Below are positions 32,822-44,146 of a DNA stretch of 64,000 nt, in pieces. The position numbers were made by a program, and so were the translations under genes. This DNA is from Takakia lepidozioides (lineage: Eukaryota; Streptophyta; Takakiopsida; Takakiales; Takakiaceae), in NCBI GenBank assembly GCA_030704615.1, contig CM060734.1:57986042-58050041 (forward strand), written 5' to 3'. The notes under the pieces are model-generated. The model was not told the DNA's origin, made no database searches, and worked only from the letters and a program-made list of their open reading frames with translations. Positions within the stretch are counted from its first letter, which is position 1, and every line of letters starts with the position of its first letter.

Positions 32822-33115
32822 CATTTATTTTATTTTATTTTATTTTGAAAGAAAGGGGACAGAAGCCCTTGAACTCATATTAAGTAGAAAACGCGGCTTG
32901 GCCGGGATATAAGAGGAAAAAATACCTTCCAATGAGTGCCATAAAGGCTCCTCGGAAGACAATGCTTGACTAAGAAGGAGATGAGAAAGTAAAAGGAGCG
33001 AAGTTATGGTGTCTCTTTACCACAAGGGCTACTGCCTTCCAGCTGAAAGGTGGACACCTTCATGACACACCCGACCGTGGTTTGAACCCACAACCATGAA
33101 CCCACAACCACAACG
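32822..33115 (-). repeat. SINE-like element with B-box-like head and A-rich tail
   Basis: On the minus strand GGGTTCAAACC (33079-33089) matches a pol III B box. It is followed by gaaggtgtccacctt, agctggaaggcagtagcc, gagacaccataac and then aagggcttctgtcccc before an A-rich tail of AAAATA repeats (32822-32850). A tRNA-like head, a short body and an A-rich end fit a SINE. The A box was not clear. Confidence 0.6.
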
Positions 33116-33189
33116 TGGAGATGAGAAACTAGCAGCAAGCATATTTTTACAGGAAGGGGAACAAAGGTCCCTACTCCCTACTCCCTGCC

Positions 33190-33320
33190 CACTTTTTTCT
33201 TTTCTTTTCTCTTTTCTCTTTTTTTGGTGAAAGGGGAGGGAGCCCATTAGAGGTTTTTATTTTATTTTATTTTTTATTTTATTTTTTTAGAAGAAGAGGG
33301 ACGGAGACCTCAAAGCCTTT
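33190..33320. repeat. Two further T-rich tract plus GGGA...GCC/ACC units
   Basis: At 33190-33240 and 33258-33320 a (TTTTC)n or (TTTTA)n tract is followed by aaaggggagggagccc and agagggacggagacct respectively. They look like 3' ends of the same minus-strand SINE-like family placed end to end. A weaker one is at 33470-33505. Confidence 0.5.
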
Positions 33321-34429
33321 ATTGATTATTGTAAGATTATAGTATTTCCAACAATTTGATATGAGCATGTAAGGGTTTTAAATTTTTCTGTTCAATATTT
33401 TTCTGGATGGAAGGAAATATGGAGGTCCTTGAGGGGGGTAAAGAAGAGGCGGCAATGGCTCCTCCTTTGTTTTTGTAAACCAAAAGGGACGGACGGAGGC
33501 CCTATAAGTGATTATATTGACAGTGTCACGGAAACAATAACCATGAAAGGAGGCCATGAGGCGAAGTACATCTTTGACAATTGGACGCCATGGGCTCAAT
33601 TTATTAAAAGAGAATGGGTTCCTGTACAACAGCAAGCAAAGCACCTTGCGAGTCGGCGACGGTAGAGGACTGAAGAAGTCAGAAAGTTAGGAGGTCTATG
33701 AAGACCTTCAATGACTACTTCAAAGAAAACCTGAACTTTGAAAGGGACTTGTAAAGCAACTACAGGATAGAATCTTTAGTCGAGTGAGATTCATCGGTCA
33801 CTTTTGCATCCATTGTTTTTGGTACAACCAAGGAGGTGTTACTTTGGGAAGGCACAATAAGATCAAATTGGTTTTGGCACTTACGCGCGTGCAAAGAGGA
33901 GCCAATAAACACCCACTCCATTCTTACCATGAGGCATACCAAAGAACCCATATGCTAATGCACACCACAAGGCCACAACCTTGATCTGCTAGACTTTTTC
34001 TGACCAACAACTTTTTTTTAACCCCTAAAGTCCTACAGCTTTTATCCACCCTTGATTGCAAAATCTGCACCCGTGGCCACCTTTTTATTCTTTACTAAGA
34101 CTATGCTAACACAACTTGACCGTTCAGACACTCACTGTTCGTAACTATACCGCCTACCTCTCCCTATAATTTCATGATTTTTTTTCAATATGTAGAGCAG
34201 TTTCATTCGGGCCCTATTCATTCTAGAGTGGTCCAGGAATTACTGTGGCCCAGGAATTAGAGTGGGGGGCATATGTAGTAAGACCACGTGTATTAAGGAA
34301 TGAGATCTGGGGGTCCAAAAAAAGAAGGGAGGAACGCGCGAGATGTATTAAATTGACCAAATTTAGATAGGGAGTCTTGTAGGGCTGACATGTGTCCAGT
34401 GCCTTCTAGAATGGTCCCACCGCAGAGGG
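33321..34429. other. Intergenic DNA
   Basis: No gene is supported. Apart from the T-rich unit near 33470 nothing distinctive was seen. Confidence 0.5.
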
Positions 34430-35030
34430 TAGTGTCAAGAGCATCATCATTGATATCAACAATTCCAAGTATAGAGTTTGTGTCTTACATTCAATCAAAA
34501 TAACTCAAGAAAAGTGTCCATGATGAAGTGTAGAAAAACAATAAATTCCGCCATGAAAAACATAAAAAAACATTTCATCTTCTGCGGCACATATTTTTTA
34601 AAATAATTTTAACACATGGGAGCAACAGCTCATAAATCAGGCCCCTTAATTATAGTGAGAGGAGAAAATAACCTCTTTCAAGGGAACCTCGCAGTCAAGG
34701 CTTGCTAATGGGACACTGCCCAGAACATACCATGCCCAATAATGTAGCAGGATTTGACCCCAGAATGTCAGTGCACTATCCAAGTGAGCTACTGACTGGT
34801 GGGGGACAATATGTTCTTGGAAATCACACACAACATAACTGGGTGTTTTGGCATTTCTATTTTTTTAATTTTTTTTATAAGCAACAGGGACAGAGGCCCT
34901 GAATGTCTTTGGCATATTTAAGTCATCTCTCTGTTGTTCGTTGGTAATGCTAGTGCTACAAATGTGAAGATGAGGAGCAAAGAGATCAAAGAAAATATAC
35001 CATCAATGAAAGTTCAAACTATATTACAAT
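34430..35030 (-). repeat. ~600-bp dispersed repeat with tRNA-like promoter boxes, copy 1
   Basis: About 90% identical to 45169-45777 in the same orientation. On the minus strand TAGCTCACTTGG (34780-34791) resembles a pol III A box and GGGGTCAAATCC (34750-34761) a B box, about 20 bases apart. This suggests a tRNA-derived SINE nested in a longer duplicated segment. A T-tract with agcaacagggacagaggccct lies at its right part (34856-34900), split here as agcaacaggg and acagaggccct. Confidence 0.65.
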
Positions 35031-35779
35031 CAGTGTTTTTCTTTCTGGCAAAAAATCGCCAGATTTCGACCTGGAAACTCGGTCAGCTATTTGTACTAAG
35101 GAATTATGGGGGTAAAATCCGAGATTTTCGCCAAAAAGCACCAGGAGATAAATTTCAGGAGCCTAATCTTGCCGACGGAGACCAATGAAAACGTGACACC
35201 TGGAATATAGCGACTTTTCTAACTTTGTCACCTCGATATTCTCGCCACATAGGCACTAGGTGGAATTCACAGGTGGCCCCGCCAACGATTTAGCAAATAT
35301 GAAAAAAAAAAACACTGATTACAATATCATAATTTTTAAATTCGTTTTTAATTTCTATATACATTTTGGAATATTTGGAGTGAGGCCGTGGAATGTATTT
35401 GAAGAATTTTTTCCTTGCCTTGTAATGATCCAGTAGCTTTTAATAGAAAAAATATTTTTTCTTAAAGAAAAGATTTTTTTTTGATAAGTGAGTAGACCAT
35501 GATATATACTCTGTTAGATCATATAGAGCATGAGAAATAATTTGATGCCATTTATCCACATGAGTATTTTAATTGGGGTCAATGGGATAGTCAACCAATT
35601 TGGGGCCTACTACAATTTTTTGTTTGTGTTTTTTGAAGTAAAGGCAGAGCCTTTCTTCAAACATTATAAGAGGTGATGGTTTCTTGAACAAATTGGTGCT
35701 GTTGAGGACTTGCTCCATCTGCAAATGGGTTAATCATTTGCATTGAACTAGACATTAGTATCAAATCTCGTGTACCTAT
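35031..35779. other. AT-rich intergenic DNA
   Basis: No gene is supported. A T-tract followed by aaaggcagagccttt lies near 35620-35660 and resembles the SINE-like 3' units. Confidence 0.4.
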
Positions 35780-36319
35780 TTATTCCCTCGGATTAGTTCG
35801 TTGCTGCAAAATTGTAGTATCCAACAGGAATAAGTGGAGGAATAAATAGGTTGATGTTGGATTTAACTTACCATATTGAGACATGAATCGGAAGCAACAT
35901 TGAGCTATGAAAGAGGTGGAGGTGGGCAGTTGTCTTGTTGGTGTGTGTTGCTTTGGTAGCCAAATTTGTTGAGGACAGTGGAAATCCAGAATAATTGGGT
36001 TTTTCACACAGAAATTCAACTCCGATAAACGCTTAGGCAGATCTTCCACCATCCCAAGATCTTGTAACATCATATCCAATCTCGTCTTCCACAAAGTTGT
36101 CATGTCCGTTGTAGGTGTGGCTAAAAGTATGCGCACTTGCTCTGCAACGTCTTCTTGCCGCCTACTCTTTTTGCTGGCAATTGCCATTGAAAAAATGTGA
36201 GCATGGTGATTCCTTGCGCTTTGGTTTTTTAATGTAGTGAGAAAGGAGGTCATCTGGGAACAAGACAACTCCTTGGCTCTTGCCATATCCTCCTGCAAGA
36301 CATAATCAGTGCTGAACAA
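35780..36319 (-). CDS. Unrecognised 179-codon frame
   Basis: The frame may continue a little upstream (to about 36350) without a stop, so the start is unclear and this could be an exon. The N-terminal half is helical and charged, with ARAKELSCSQMTSFLTTLKN and EDVAEQVRILLA. The C-terminal half is rich in Thr, Pro and aromatic residues and is less protein-like. No domain is recognised. It could equally be chance coding in the middle of repeats. Confidence 0.25.
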   Translation of the reverse strand: MFSTDYVLQEDMARAKELSCSQMTSFLTTLKNQSARNHHAHIFSMAIASKKSRRQEDVAEQVRILLATPTTDMTTLWKTRLDMMLQDLGMVEDLPKRLSELNFCVKNPIILDFHCPQQIWLPKQHTPTRQLPTSTSFIAQCCFRFMSQYGKLNPTSTYLFLHLFLLDTTILQQRTNPRE

Positions 36320-36574
36320 ATCCCTTAAGTAACCATCTTCTGGACACTTAAACTTGAAGAGGCCTCAAGTAGTTTCATGATGGAGCTTACTGGGAGGTAT
36401 TGATCTTGATCTAAGCCTTGGATCTTCTGAACCCCTTGAACCATCCTGGAAATTGCATACGGTTGAAATCTTGAAAATATCTTGATCGTCGAACTCTTTT
36501 AGCAATGATTTTATTTTATTTTATTGCGGATCAAAATTACTGATATCCATTCTGGTATTTGCAGCATTCAGGCG

Positions 36575-36850
36575 ATGATCGGGGCGATAGGTCGATGTAT
36601 ACGTGCTCGGCATGAAGAATGTGTCGCTCACACTGGTATCACCGTGATACCTTTCAATATTTTCACGGATCCTAGATACCTAAAAGTGAAAGTTGCTGCC
36701 GATGAGACAGTGAGGATCTCATATTTGAATGGACTTGGAAAAACAGTGTCGAAGAGTGATATTTTCAGCAACTCGGAAAAGGTCGCTATGCTTAACCTTG
36801 TTGAGTGCCAAATTACAACGTTTCATGGCTGCAACATGAGATTTGCATAA
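36575..36850 (+). CDS. Unrecognised 92-codon frame
   Basis: The frame is open further upstream to 36524 but the first ATG is at 36575. The composition is protein-like (for example VIPFNIFTDPRYLKVKVAAD). No family is recognised and no splice context was found. Confidence 0.2.
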   Translation: MIGAIGRCIRARHEECVAHTGITVIPFNIFTDPRYLKVKVAADETVRISYLNGLGKTVSKSDIFSNSEKVAMLNLVECQITTFHGCNMRFA

Positions 36851-37332
36851 TTCTGCACGAGAAACTTTTTCGTGAGAGGTGGTACGGAACTACAAGCACT
36901 AACTGATCTGGATTTTGTGCTTCATAAAGACTGCTTCATAAAGACTCCAGTGGAGAGTATCTTATGTAAGTGTATTGACTCAACTTCGTTGTTCAAAACA
37001 ATGAATGAAAAATCAAATCCAAATCAAATCAAACTCTCATAATCCATAATACAGTTACAACTTCAACAGTCTACCTACTTGAATTTTTTTTCATTTTAAC
37101 AAACGCAGACTGAAAAAACAAAATAAAATCATAAAGAAGAGTCAACAGAGTACAAACAAATGTACATGTACATTTATAAGCATATATACAATGAAATAGT
37201 CTTTGAAACAACAGTGTTGTATTTAAACTGGTACGTGTACTCTCCTTCGTTCGTACACTCTCCGTGAACGACACGGCACGGCAGAACAGCAAAATCTAAA
37301 CCTTCAAATTCCTTGTAGATACGGAACCAACT

Positions 37333-37724
37333 TTCGGACCTAAAACTCCTGAGTAAATCAAGCTTAAAATGAAGTCGTTCAGATCCTTGAACTAAGCATA
37401 GCGAGGAGTTGGAGGTTCACTAGTATGGTAAATCATGTGCCAATATTTTCGTCGACAGGTAAACCATCTCCATCGATCTCCATCGACCTCAACAGGTACA
37501 CTGCAATACTGTAATCTTCCCACATAATTCAAAGTTTAACGATTGGGAAGATAGCAATATCTGCAGTGAACCTGTTGAGGTCGATGGTTTACCTGTTGAC
37601 GAAAATGCCCATTGGCACACGACTTACTATACTAGTGAACCTCCAGTTCCTCGCTATGCACAGTTCAAAGATCTGAACGACTTTATTTTAAGCTTGATTT
37701 ACTCGTGAGTTTTAGGTCCGAAAA
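37333..37724. repeat. Long foldback element with ~180-bp inverted arms
   Basis: 37333-37527 is complementary to 37546-37724 at roughly 90% identity, around a loop of about 18 bases. Landmarks on the left, ttcggacctaaaactc, aatcaagcttaaaat and aggttcactagta, recur inverted on the right. The left arm has a short duplication of ctccatcgat. The whole segment would fold into one hairpin. It fits a foldback or MITE-type transposon, or a locus that makes hairpin siRNA. Flanking duplications were not recognised. Confidence 0.8.
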
Positions 37725-38199
37725 CCACTGCACCATCTAGATCCACATTCAAATAGCCACCCATGATTAATCTTCAGTCTTCGTGCATGGTCCCTGCAAG
37801 ATATGGTCCTTCATGTACATTTCCTAGCCTGATGGTGTATTAGCCAAAGATCCAACCTAGTGATACGACAAACAATTTAGAAGCTTCACCTGCGACACCA
37901 AAGAATCAAATTGGTGCGTTGACCTGAAGTTATGGCCTTGGCACCGTGGCGGTGGGGACCTGCATGCAATACTGCATGCCCTGGTATATGTGAATACTCC
38001 AGTACCTCCTGCAGTCATGGTTACATGTGTCAAGAAGTGCAGCGAAAGGATGAATGGCAAGGAAATGTATTTGAACACAAACACCTTCTGTGTATGATGC
38101 CTGTAGCACCAATACTCTGTGAGCTCACCATATCTGTTGAAGTCAAAACAACAGTTGCTCTCTCCTATGGCTGGCACTAAAGTGAAGTAATATTTTACA

Positions 38200-39365
38200 G
38201 AGAGCCACCCATTTTCTCATAGGTCTCCAAAGCCTCCATCCCGCACCCATGCTGCGCATATCCTGCAATCATTGTGTTCCATGACACCACGTTTCATTTG
38301 GCTATATGGTTGAACGTTCTCTTTCATCCCCAATGCTCCCACGTTTGGCATACACGAACATCAGAGCAGTGTTCAGAACAAAATCTGGTACAATTCCAGC
38401 TTTAATGACGTCACCACAGACCTCTTTGCCATCTTCAAGGTTCCCACATTTGGCATACATGTTCACCAGGGCAGTGTTCAGAATGACATCTGGTACAATT
38501 CCGACCTCTTTGCCCTTTTCCGGGGCTGCCAGGCTCACACACGCAAATGAACATGACCTGGTTGGGCTTCATCCCTTCCCGCATCATTTGCTCATAGGTC
38601 TCCAAAGTCTCCATGCTGGGCATATCCTGTGATCATCAGATCCCATAACACCAGATTTTGTTCAGCCATGTGGTCGAACACTCCCTTAGCATCCACGAAG
38701 CTCACATATTTGGCATACACGTTCATCAGAGGAGTGTTCGAGGTGCATCTGGTACTCCAGGTGCATTTGCAATGTATGTGCGAGCCTGGCAGCCCTGGCG
38801 AAAGTCAAAGAGGTCCATAGAGACCTTGTCACCGTGATGGGGTTGAGCTTCACCCCTTCCCCACTGATGTCTCCCCAAAGCATTCCTACCACACCCAAGG
38901 TTGGTAAGTCCTGCCATCATAATATTCCACGTGATCAAACCTCATTGAGGCATTCTGTTGAACATTTGGTGAGCATCCACTATGCTCCCACACTTAACAT
39001 AAAAGTCGACAAGGGAGTTGTGTAGCGAAACATTCGGCTTGAATCCAGTTTGACAATGTGAGCATGCACCTGCTTTCCAGCTTCCAGGTATTTCATATTG
39101 ATGCACTTACGCAAGAGACAGACATAAGTATCGGAATCTACTGAAATGCTCCCTGGTTCTAAGTCTGTAGAGCCTCTTGCGGTCGCCCTGCCTCACATAG
39201 CATTCTCACATACCCAGAAGTGTCAGAAGAGGCATTGTGGACTCCCTCTCTTAAGCATCTTGGGAAGCTGTGGTCATGGTTGAGGCGCCTGATTTTATCG
39301 ACTGTGCCGCTGCTGCTTCCAGTTGGCCAACAACTCAAGCAGATTTCTCGTAGCTTTCTATCCAC
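38200..39365 (-). pseudogene. Broken PLS-type pentatricopeptide repeat gene
   Basis: On the minus strand several frames carry pieces of PPR repeats. These include YVRMLCEAGRPQEALQT near 39165-39230, ALVNMYAKCGNLEDGKE near 38430-38500 and a related copy ALMFVYAKRGSIGDE near 38320-38390. The VNMYAKCG signature is typical of plant organelle RNA-editing PPR proteins. Frame changes and stops interrupt the repeats throughout, so no long protein can be made. PLS-type repeats are a land-plant hallmark and bear on the likely organism. Confidence 0.7.
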
Positions 39366-40329
39366 AGGGAATCATAAGTAATTATGGGCTTGAAATCTGG
39401 CACTCTTGGATGAATCTGGACCCACACCCTATCCCTGCTCCTTCAGCTATCCCTGCCTGTGCACAAATCCTATATAGATCCTCGCCTTGCTGCTAGCAGC
39501 TGACAATGCAGCCTAGATTTGTTCTAGCAAACACTCCAACCCTACTTTATCACACACTAGCTCCTATGCTGAATTGCTCCCAAGACTTACAAAATTATGT
39601 TGGGGAGAGAGAGGATGACAATTTCCAACAGAGCTTCATCTTGTTGTCTGCTTCTCTCTGTAATCTAAAAAGGAATTTAACTTTTTGCCTCGATTGTCCC
39701 ACCATTGACTGGGGTCGGAATAATATTCATTCCAATGCTTCTCCTTGTCCTTGTTATGTGTTTTTGGATACTTTCCTGTTGCCACATTGGCAGTAACATG
39801 TCAAAATCACTCCAAACCACCATAGATCCCATCCAACAAGCTACCTTGCAGAATTCAACATGAAAAATTAGGGAGGACTCTGATAAGAGGGCAAAACAGG
39901 CTGAAATGTGTGGAAGAAGAAGGTGCCCTCACCACATTGTCCTTCACCTTGTGTCATGAAAGAATCTACCTTTCCTCTCATCCATGGAGGATTCATCCAA
40001 CCATCAACCTAAAAGACGCTATTTATGTCTGCAGTCAGGTGATCTTGGATTGGTCCGTCAGAACCACCGCGGTGCAGCTGAGCAGCCATAGATTTAGACA
40101 GGGCCTCCTAAGACCAAGCTGACCCTCCCAAGTACCTTGTAAACACCAGGAAAAATACCAAATCAGGATACTAACAGGAAGTGCCCACGTTTGCAGGAGG
40201 ACAAACTTCTTCACATTGTACATTAAGAAAGCCGCACCTTGCATAAATGTTGTCCCACCAGTGTGAAGGATCTCTGAAAAATCATGCCAGCTGCTCCACG
40301 CTCCACAGTAGACCCTTGTGCCCAAAAAT
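39366..40329. other. Intergenic DNA
   Basis: No gene is supported. Confidence 0.4.
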
Positions 40330-40690
40330 CCGACAGCATGAATGTTTTGACAAGTTCCATCTGGAGGAGTGCTAGTGGGCTTTCAACAACATTCACGCAA
40401 GTCACTTTGGGCTCCATTGGACTCTACATGTCAAAACTTACACAGACGATAAACCAGCTTTGGTCTGTGAAAACAGCCCTACCGAAAATTTTGAGTCTAT
40501 GCACTGCTGACTCCTCGTGAACTGACCGATCGCCCTCAAGATGGGCTCTGATCTTACAGGGATATGATTTCAAAATCCCCTACAAGTGAGGCAAAGACGA
40601 CGTGAACGCGGATGCCTTAACAAGAGGGGAAACCAAGCCTACAGATCCGTACACCACACTGGATGATCTCATGCTTACTCCTGCGACTCA
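40330..40690 (+). mobile_element. Decayed Ty3/gypsy RNase H fragment
   Basis: The plus strand encodes KTYTDDKPAL near 40440 and, after stops, RWALILQGYDFKIPYK, a stop, then GKDDVNADALTRGE at about 40540-40630. This matches the end of a gypsy RNase H domain (a TDH-like strand, the RWALxLQxYDF block and the NADALSR block). The segment is degenerate and no RT or integrase was found around it. Confidence 0.6.
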
Positions 40691-43667
40691 TAAACTGGCT
40701 GCTGCTCCTTGTTGACCTTGTTGAGGCCCATTGTTTCATCTCCTTGATGGTCCTCGGGTGCCTGAAGACCTTCTTAGCTGCTGGGACCTGCTGCAGTTTG
40801 ATGCTGGCTGAACACTTCATTGGTTTTTGTAAGCAATGAGGGGTGGTAATCAGTGAATTATACAAGTCTGTCTCTGCAGTCTGTCCATTGTGATCTTCTC
40901 TAGTCTGAATATAGTCTTGTAATTAATCTCTGACCAGGAACCAAGCCATGCTTTTAAGGCCTGCTTGCCAACTCATAGGCTGCCACTGAAACATGGTCAG
41001 GTTACTATAAGGGAAGACACCGGAGGCGGACACTTTCCTTACAACTGCACTAAATATCTCAAAGATCAGATTTGGACCATCTATACGTCGTTTAGCTTTA
41101 GAAACCTGTTTGCCTGGTTGCAAGTGCACACACACGGACTGACCTACTTTGAAAGCATCAGAATAGACTACCCTTCTGTTGTAGTGTCAAGGTCTTTTCC
41201 CTGGAGTTTGCAAGCTACTTCAGACATCTCAGGAGGATGGAGGAGTGGAAGTCCATGTCCACCTACAACCCCGAAACCCCAAACCCTAAACCAGTAGCTT
41301 TCTGTTGCAAGCCTCTTCAAGTGTGTATCCCATTGCAAAACCAATGCGTGATGCTTGAAGCAGGATGATCCTCCCCCATGTGCAGAGGAGCCTGCTGCTG
41401 CAACCGGTGCATGCATCGTAGTTACAAGGAGACGGACCAAAAAACATATCTTTCTGCCTCTTTCTCACTCACCGACGGGATGGCAGCATCTTCCCGCGTT
41501 CCTTCAGGGATGCCAATCAAATTAGGTGATAATAACACGAAACACTTCGCGGTTTCCATTTTCCGGGGTCGCTGTGTTGTATGTATGCGCCGTCGGATCC
41601 AGGCTCGGAATCGTCTTTCGCGCAATTTAGCACAAAGGAATGTACTCTGGGCAAAGAAGCAAGAAAGCGGACGGGATCGTTAGACAAGGCCGATAACTGG
41701 TACTCTGGCGCGTAGGTGAACGATGGAGCATGGAACAGCGCTGGCAGGAGTTCTTCAAACATCTTTCACAATGTCGGGACAGTAGCCTTGACACGGTGAG
41801 CATTCTTCATGTTGGATGAGGGAGTGTGACTGAACTCTGGTATGATCGCATTTCACCATCACAGCCCTGTACACACACAATCTTTCACCTATCTGCAGCA
41901 TTGCAGCAAACCGTAATTGTAACTAAACACGAGTCACTGTGACGACGATGCATGCAAGTGTAGTATCACTGTACAACCAAGATTTCTCGAGTCAGACGTG
42001 ATACATATGCACAAGCGATCGAGGAAAGTAGTTGACATACTTAACACAAATTTGGTGCGAATGAGCAATGCAGTACGTCCTTGTGATGCACATCTGATCA
42101 CTCATCTGATCGATGAATTCTACCTATTTGTAGTAAGCAATTTCATAGTTATGGGAGGTGTCTGGATCCATATGTGCGTACAATAAATGGTTTCAACCAC
42201 ATTAGGATTATCTTTGACCTACTGTCAATTCAATCATGGATTCTGTCAGTTTTTCTTGCCATTGTAGATGGTGGCTGAAGTACTATCACTTGCAAGTGTA
42301 ATTGTTGGTGCATTTTATTGGCTCCTCTCTCAAGAGGAGACCACGCATCGGTGCCAAAATGGAAGAAGATCCTGATATACCTTCCCCGTCCTCCTGATAT
42401 TAATGAGCATCAAATATTAATTTAAATTTAAATTTAAATTTTTGTGAAATATGTTTTTAACCATAACAGCCACCGGTAAATGGCTGGAGACCGGTGAAAG
42501 CCGGTCGCTATTTCTTCTCTTCTTCCCTGCTCTCTTGTTAAGGGGGCTTGGAGGCTCATTCATCGTAATGAGCAAATGAGCGCCTGAAAGTTATGAGGGG
42601 TACAGTAAGGTTTATCTATTATAGTGGGGCGGCAAGAGCTGAGAGTTATGAGGTGTGGAGTTGAATGATCGAGCATCAGCAACGGTGACGTTTTTTGGGG
42701 AAGCAAGTGGATGCAGCGATGGACAGCTCAACAGTGAAGGGGGCATGCAGGTTGAGATATCTGCCAAGCAACACATGGTACTTAGGCATTGCAACAAAAG
42801 TGATTCTTCTTCTTTTTGCTACACTTAGAACACAATACACGAGTTGGTGGGTGTGGAGGATAGCTTGGCAATGGCCATATGGAGAAAAACTTGGGAGTAT
42901 GGGGGATGTGAATGAAGCTGTGACAGAGCCAATTCTGACCAAATGGTTTTCTATGCTGAGAGAGTTGGGAGTGCATTCATTGATTGTGTGAAGTAGGATT
43001 CGTTTGAGGTAGTTGTTGTACATGTTGCATGACCAACAAATGTCCAATAGAATTGATACAAACCCTTGCTGGTCTGATTAGTTTTTGTAAGTGTTGGCTA
43101 ATTTGCATCAGTCATGACCACCAACAAAGCGACTTTGCTTGATTGATTGCGGGAGCAAACTGATGAGTAGTTAGGGTTTCGGAGACAACACATAGTCCAG
43201 AGGGTTTACGTGGGAATGTCGAGTCAAAGGAATTCACTGTTTTAGCATGATGAAATATGGAATGTCGCAAATACTTTAGGGTTTGGCACGGCAAGTCATG
43301 TCATTAAGTTCTGGGCTACTGGATTTTCGCTGAATACCAACTTTGGTGGTAGAAGAGAAGGGTGAAGTACTATTTGCCGCAAAGCCTGTCACACTTCTTG
43401 TTGTTAAGAGAGAAGAGAACATGGGTGGGTCGATCGGAGAGAGATAAGAGCTACATCCATGTTTTGGGGTAAAGGGTGGCATATTTCAGCAAGCCAGTGG
43501 AAATACTAGATGACCTGAGTCATACGCGGCTAAGGAGTGTTGGAAGATTGTGCCAAGGAGTCGAGCGAGTATCAGTCCCATGTCCCATGTGTTAATCTTG
43601 AGATATATCACGGCCAGTCACTTTTGTTACCATTTCCAACAGTGCCAGTTCTGACATTTGTGGGCTT
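40691..43667. other. Gene-free stretch
   Basis: Only short frames without family features occur. A minus-strand frame at 40923-41135 weakly recalls a gypsy integrase C-terminus but is not reliable. A telomere-like aaaccccaaaccctaaacc lies at about 41275-41293. Confidence 0.4.
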
Positions 43668-43765
43668 AGTGAGAGTGCCATGTGAGGCAAGGCAATCCAA
43701 AGAGGCTCTAGAGACTGAAAACCAAAGAGGCATTTCAGTTGATTCAGATACCTGCATTTTTCTCA
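43668..43765 (+). pseudogene. PPR gene fragment
   Basis: The frame VPCEARQSKEALET...RGISVDSDTCIFL resembles the CEAGRPQEALQT region and the VDSDTYVCLL segment of the minus-strand PPR remnant at 38200-39365. This is a short isolated piece on the opposite strand, probably from the same family. Confidence 0.5.
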
Positions 43766-43789
43766 ATATTTTAGTACATTAAAATTTCA

Positions 43790-44110
43790 GTATTTCAGTA
43801 TGTCAGCCCAGTTCCTCAACAAGTATTTCAGTATATGAGCCGAGTTCCTCAGCAAGTATTTCAGCTATTATTTCAGAATGTTAGCCCAGTTCCTCAGCAC
43901 GTATTTCAGCTAGTATTTCAGTATATGAGCCGAGTTCCTCAGCAAGTATTTCAGCTAGTATTTCAGAATGTTAGCCCAGTTCCTCAGCACATATTTCAGC
44001 TAGTATTTCAGTATATCGAGCAAGTATTTCAGTATTTTTCAGCCAAGTTTCAACAAGTATTTCAATATTTCAACTTTTTCTTCGACAAGTATTTCAATAT
44101 CTCAGTCCGC
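43790..44110 (+). repeat. 45-bp minisatellite with 90-bp higher-order unit
   Basis: The landmark gttcctca recurs at 43811, 43844, 43889, 43934 and 43979, so the period settles at 45 bp. Units alternate between tatatgagccgagttcctc and aatgttagcccagttcctc, giving a 90-bp higher-order repeat. Because 45 is a multiple of three, the plus strand stays open over 43835-44146 and would read as 15-residue repeats containing FQLVFQ. A frame kept open by repeat length alone is not evidence for a protein. Confidence 0.85.
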
Positions 44111-44146
44111 TTCAACAAACATCTCAATATTTCAGTAATTCAGTAA

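Noticed and set aside
34750-34791. A genuine tRNA gene on the minus strand
   Set aside because: A- and B-box-like motifs are present but the acceptor stem and anticodon arm do not form; it is a repeat with a second copy.
40923-41135. Minus-strand frame resembling a gypsy integrase C-terminus
   Set aside because: Similarity is only a GP block and basic residues, and it lies on the opposite strand to the nearby RNase H remnant.
43790-44110. CRISPR-like array
   Set aside because: The units are contiguous 45-bp tandem repeats without unique spacers, in a eukaryotic nuclear context.
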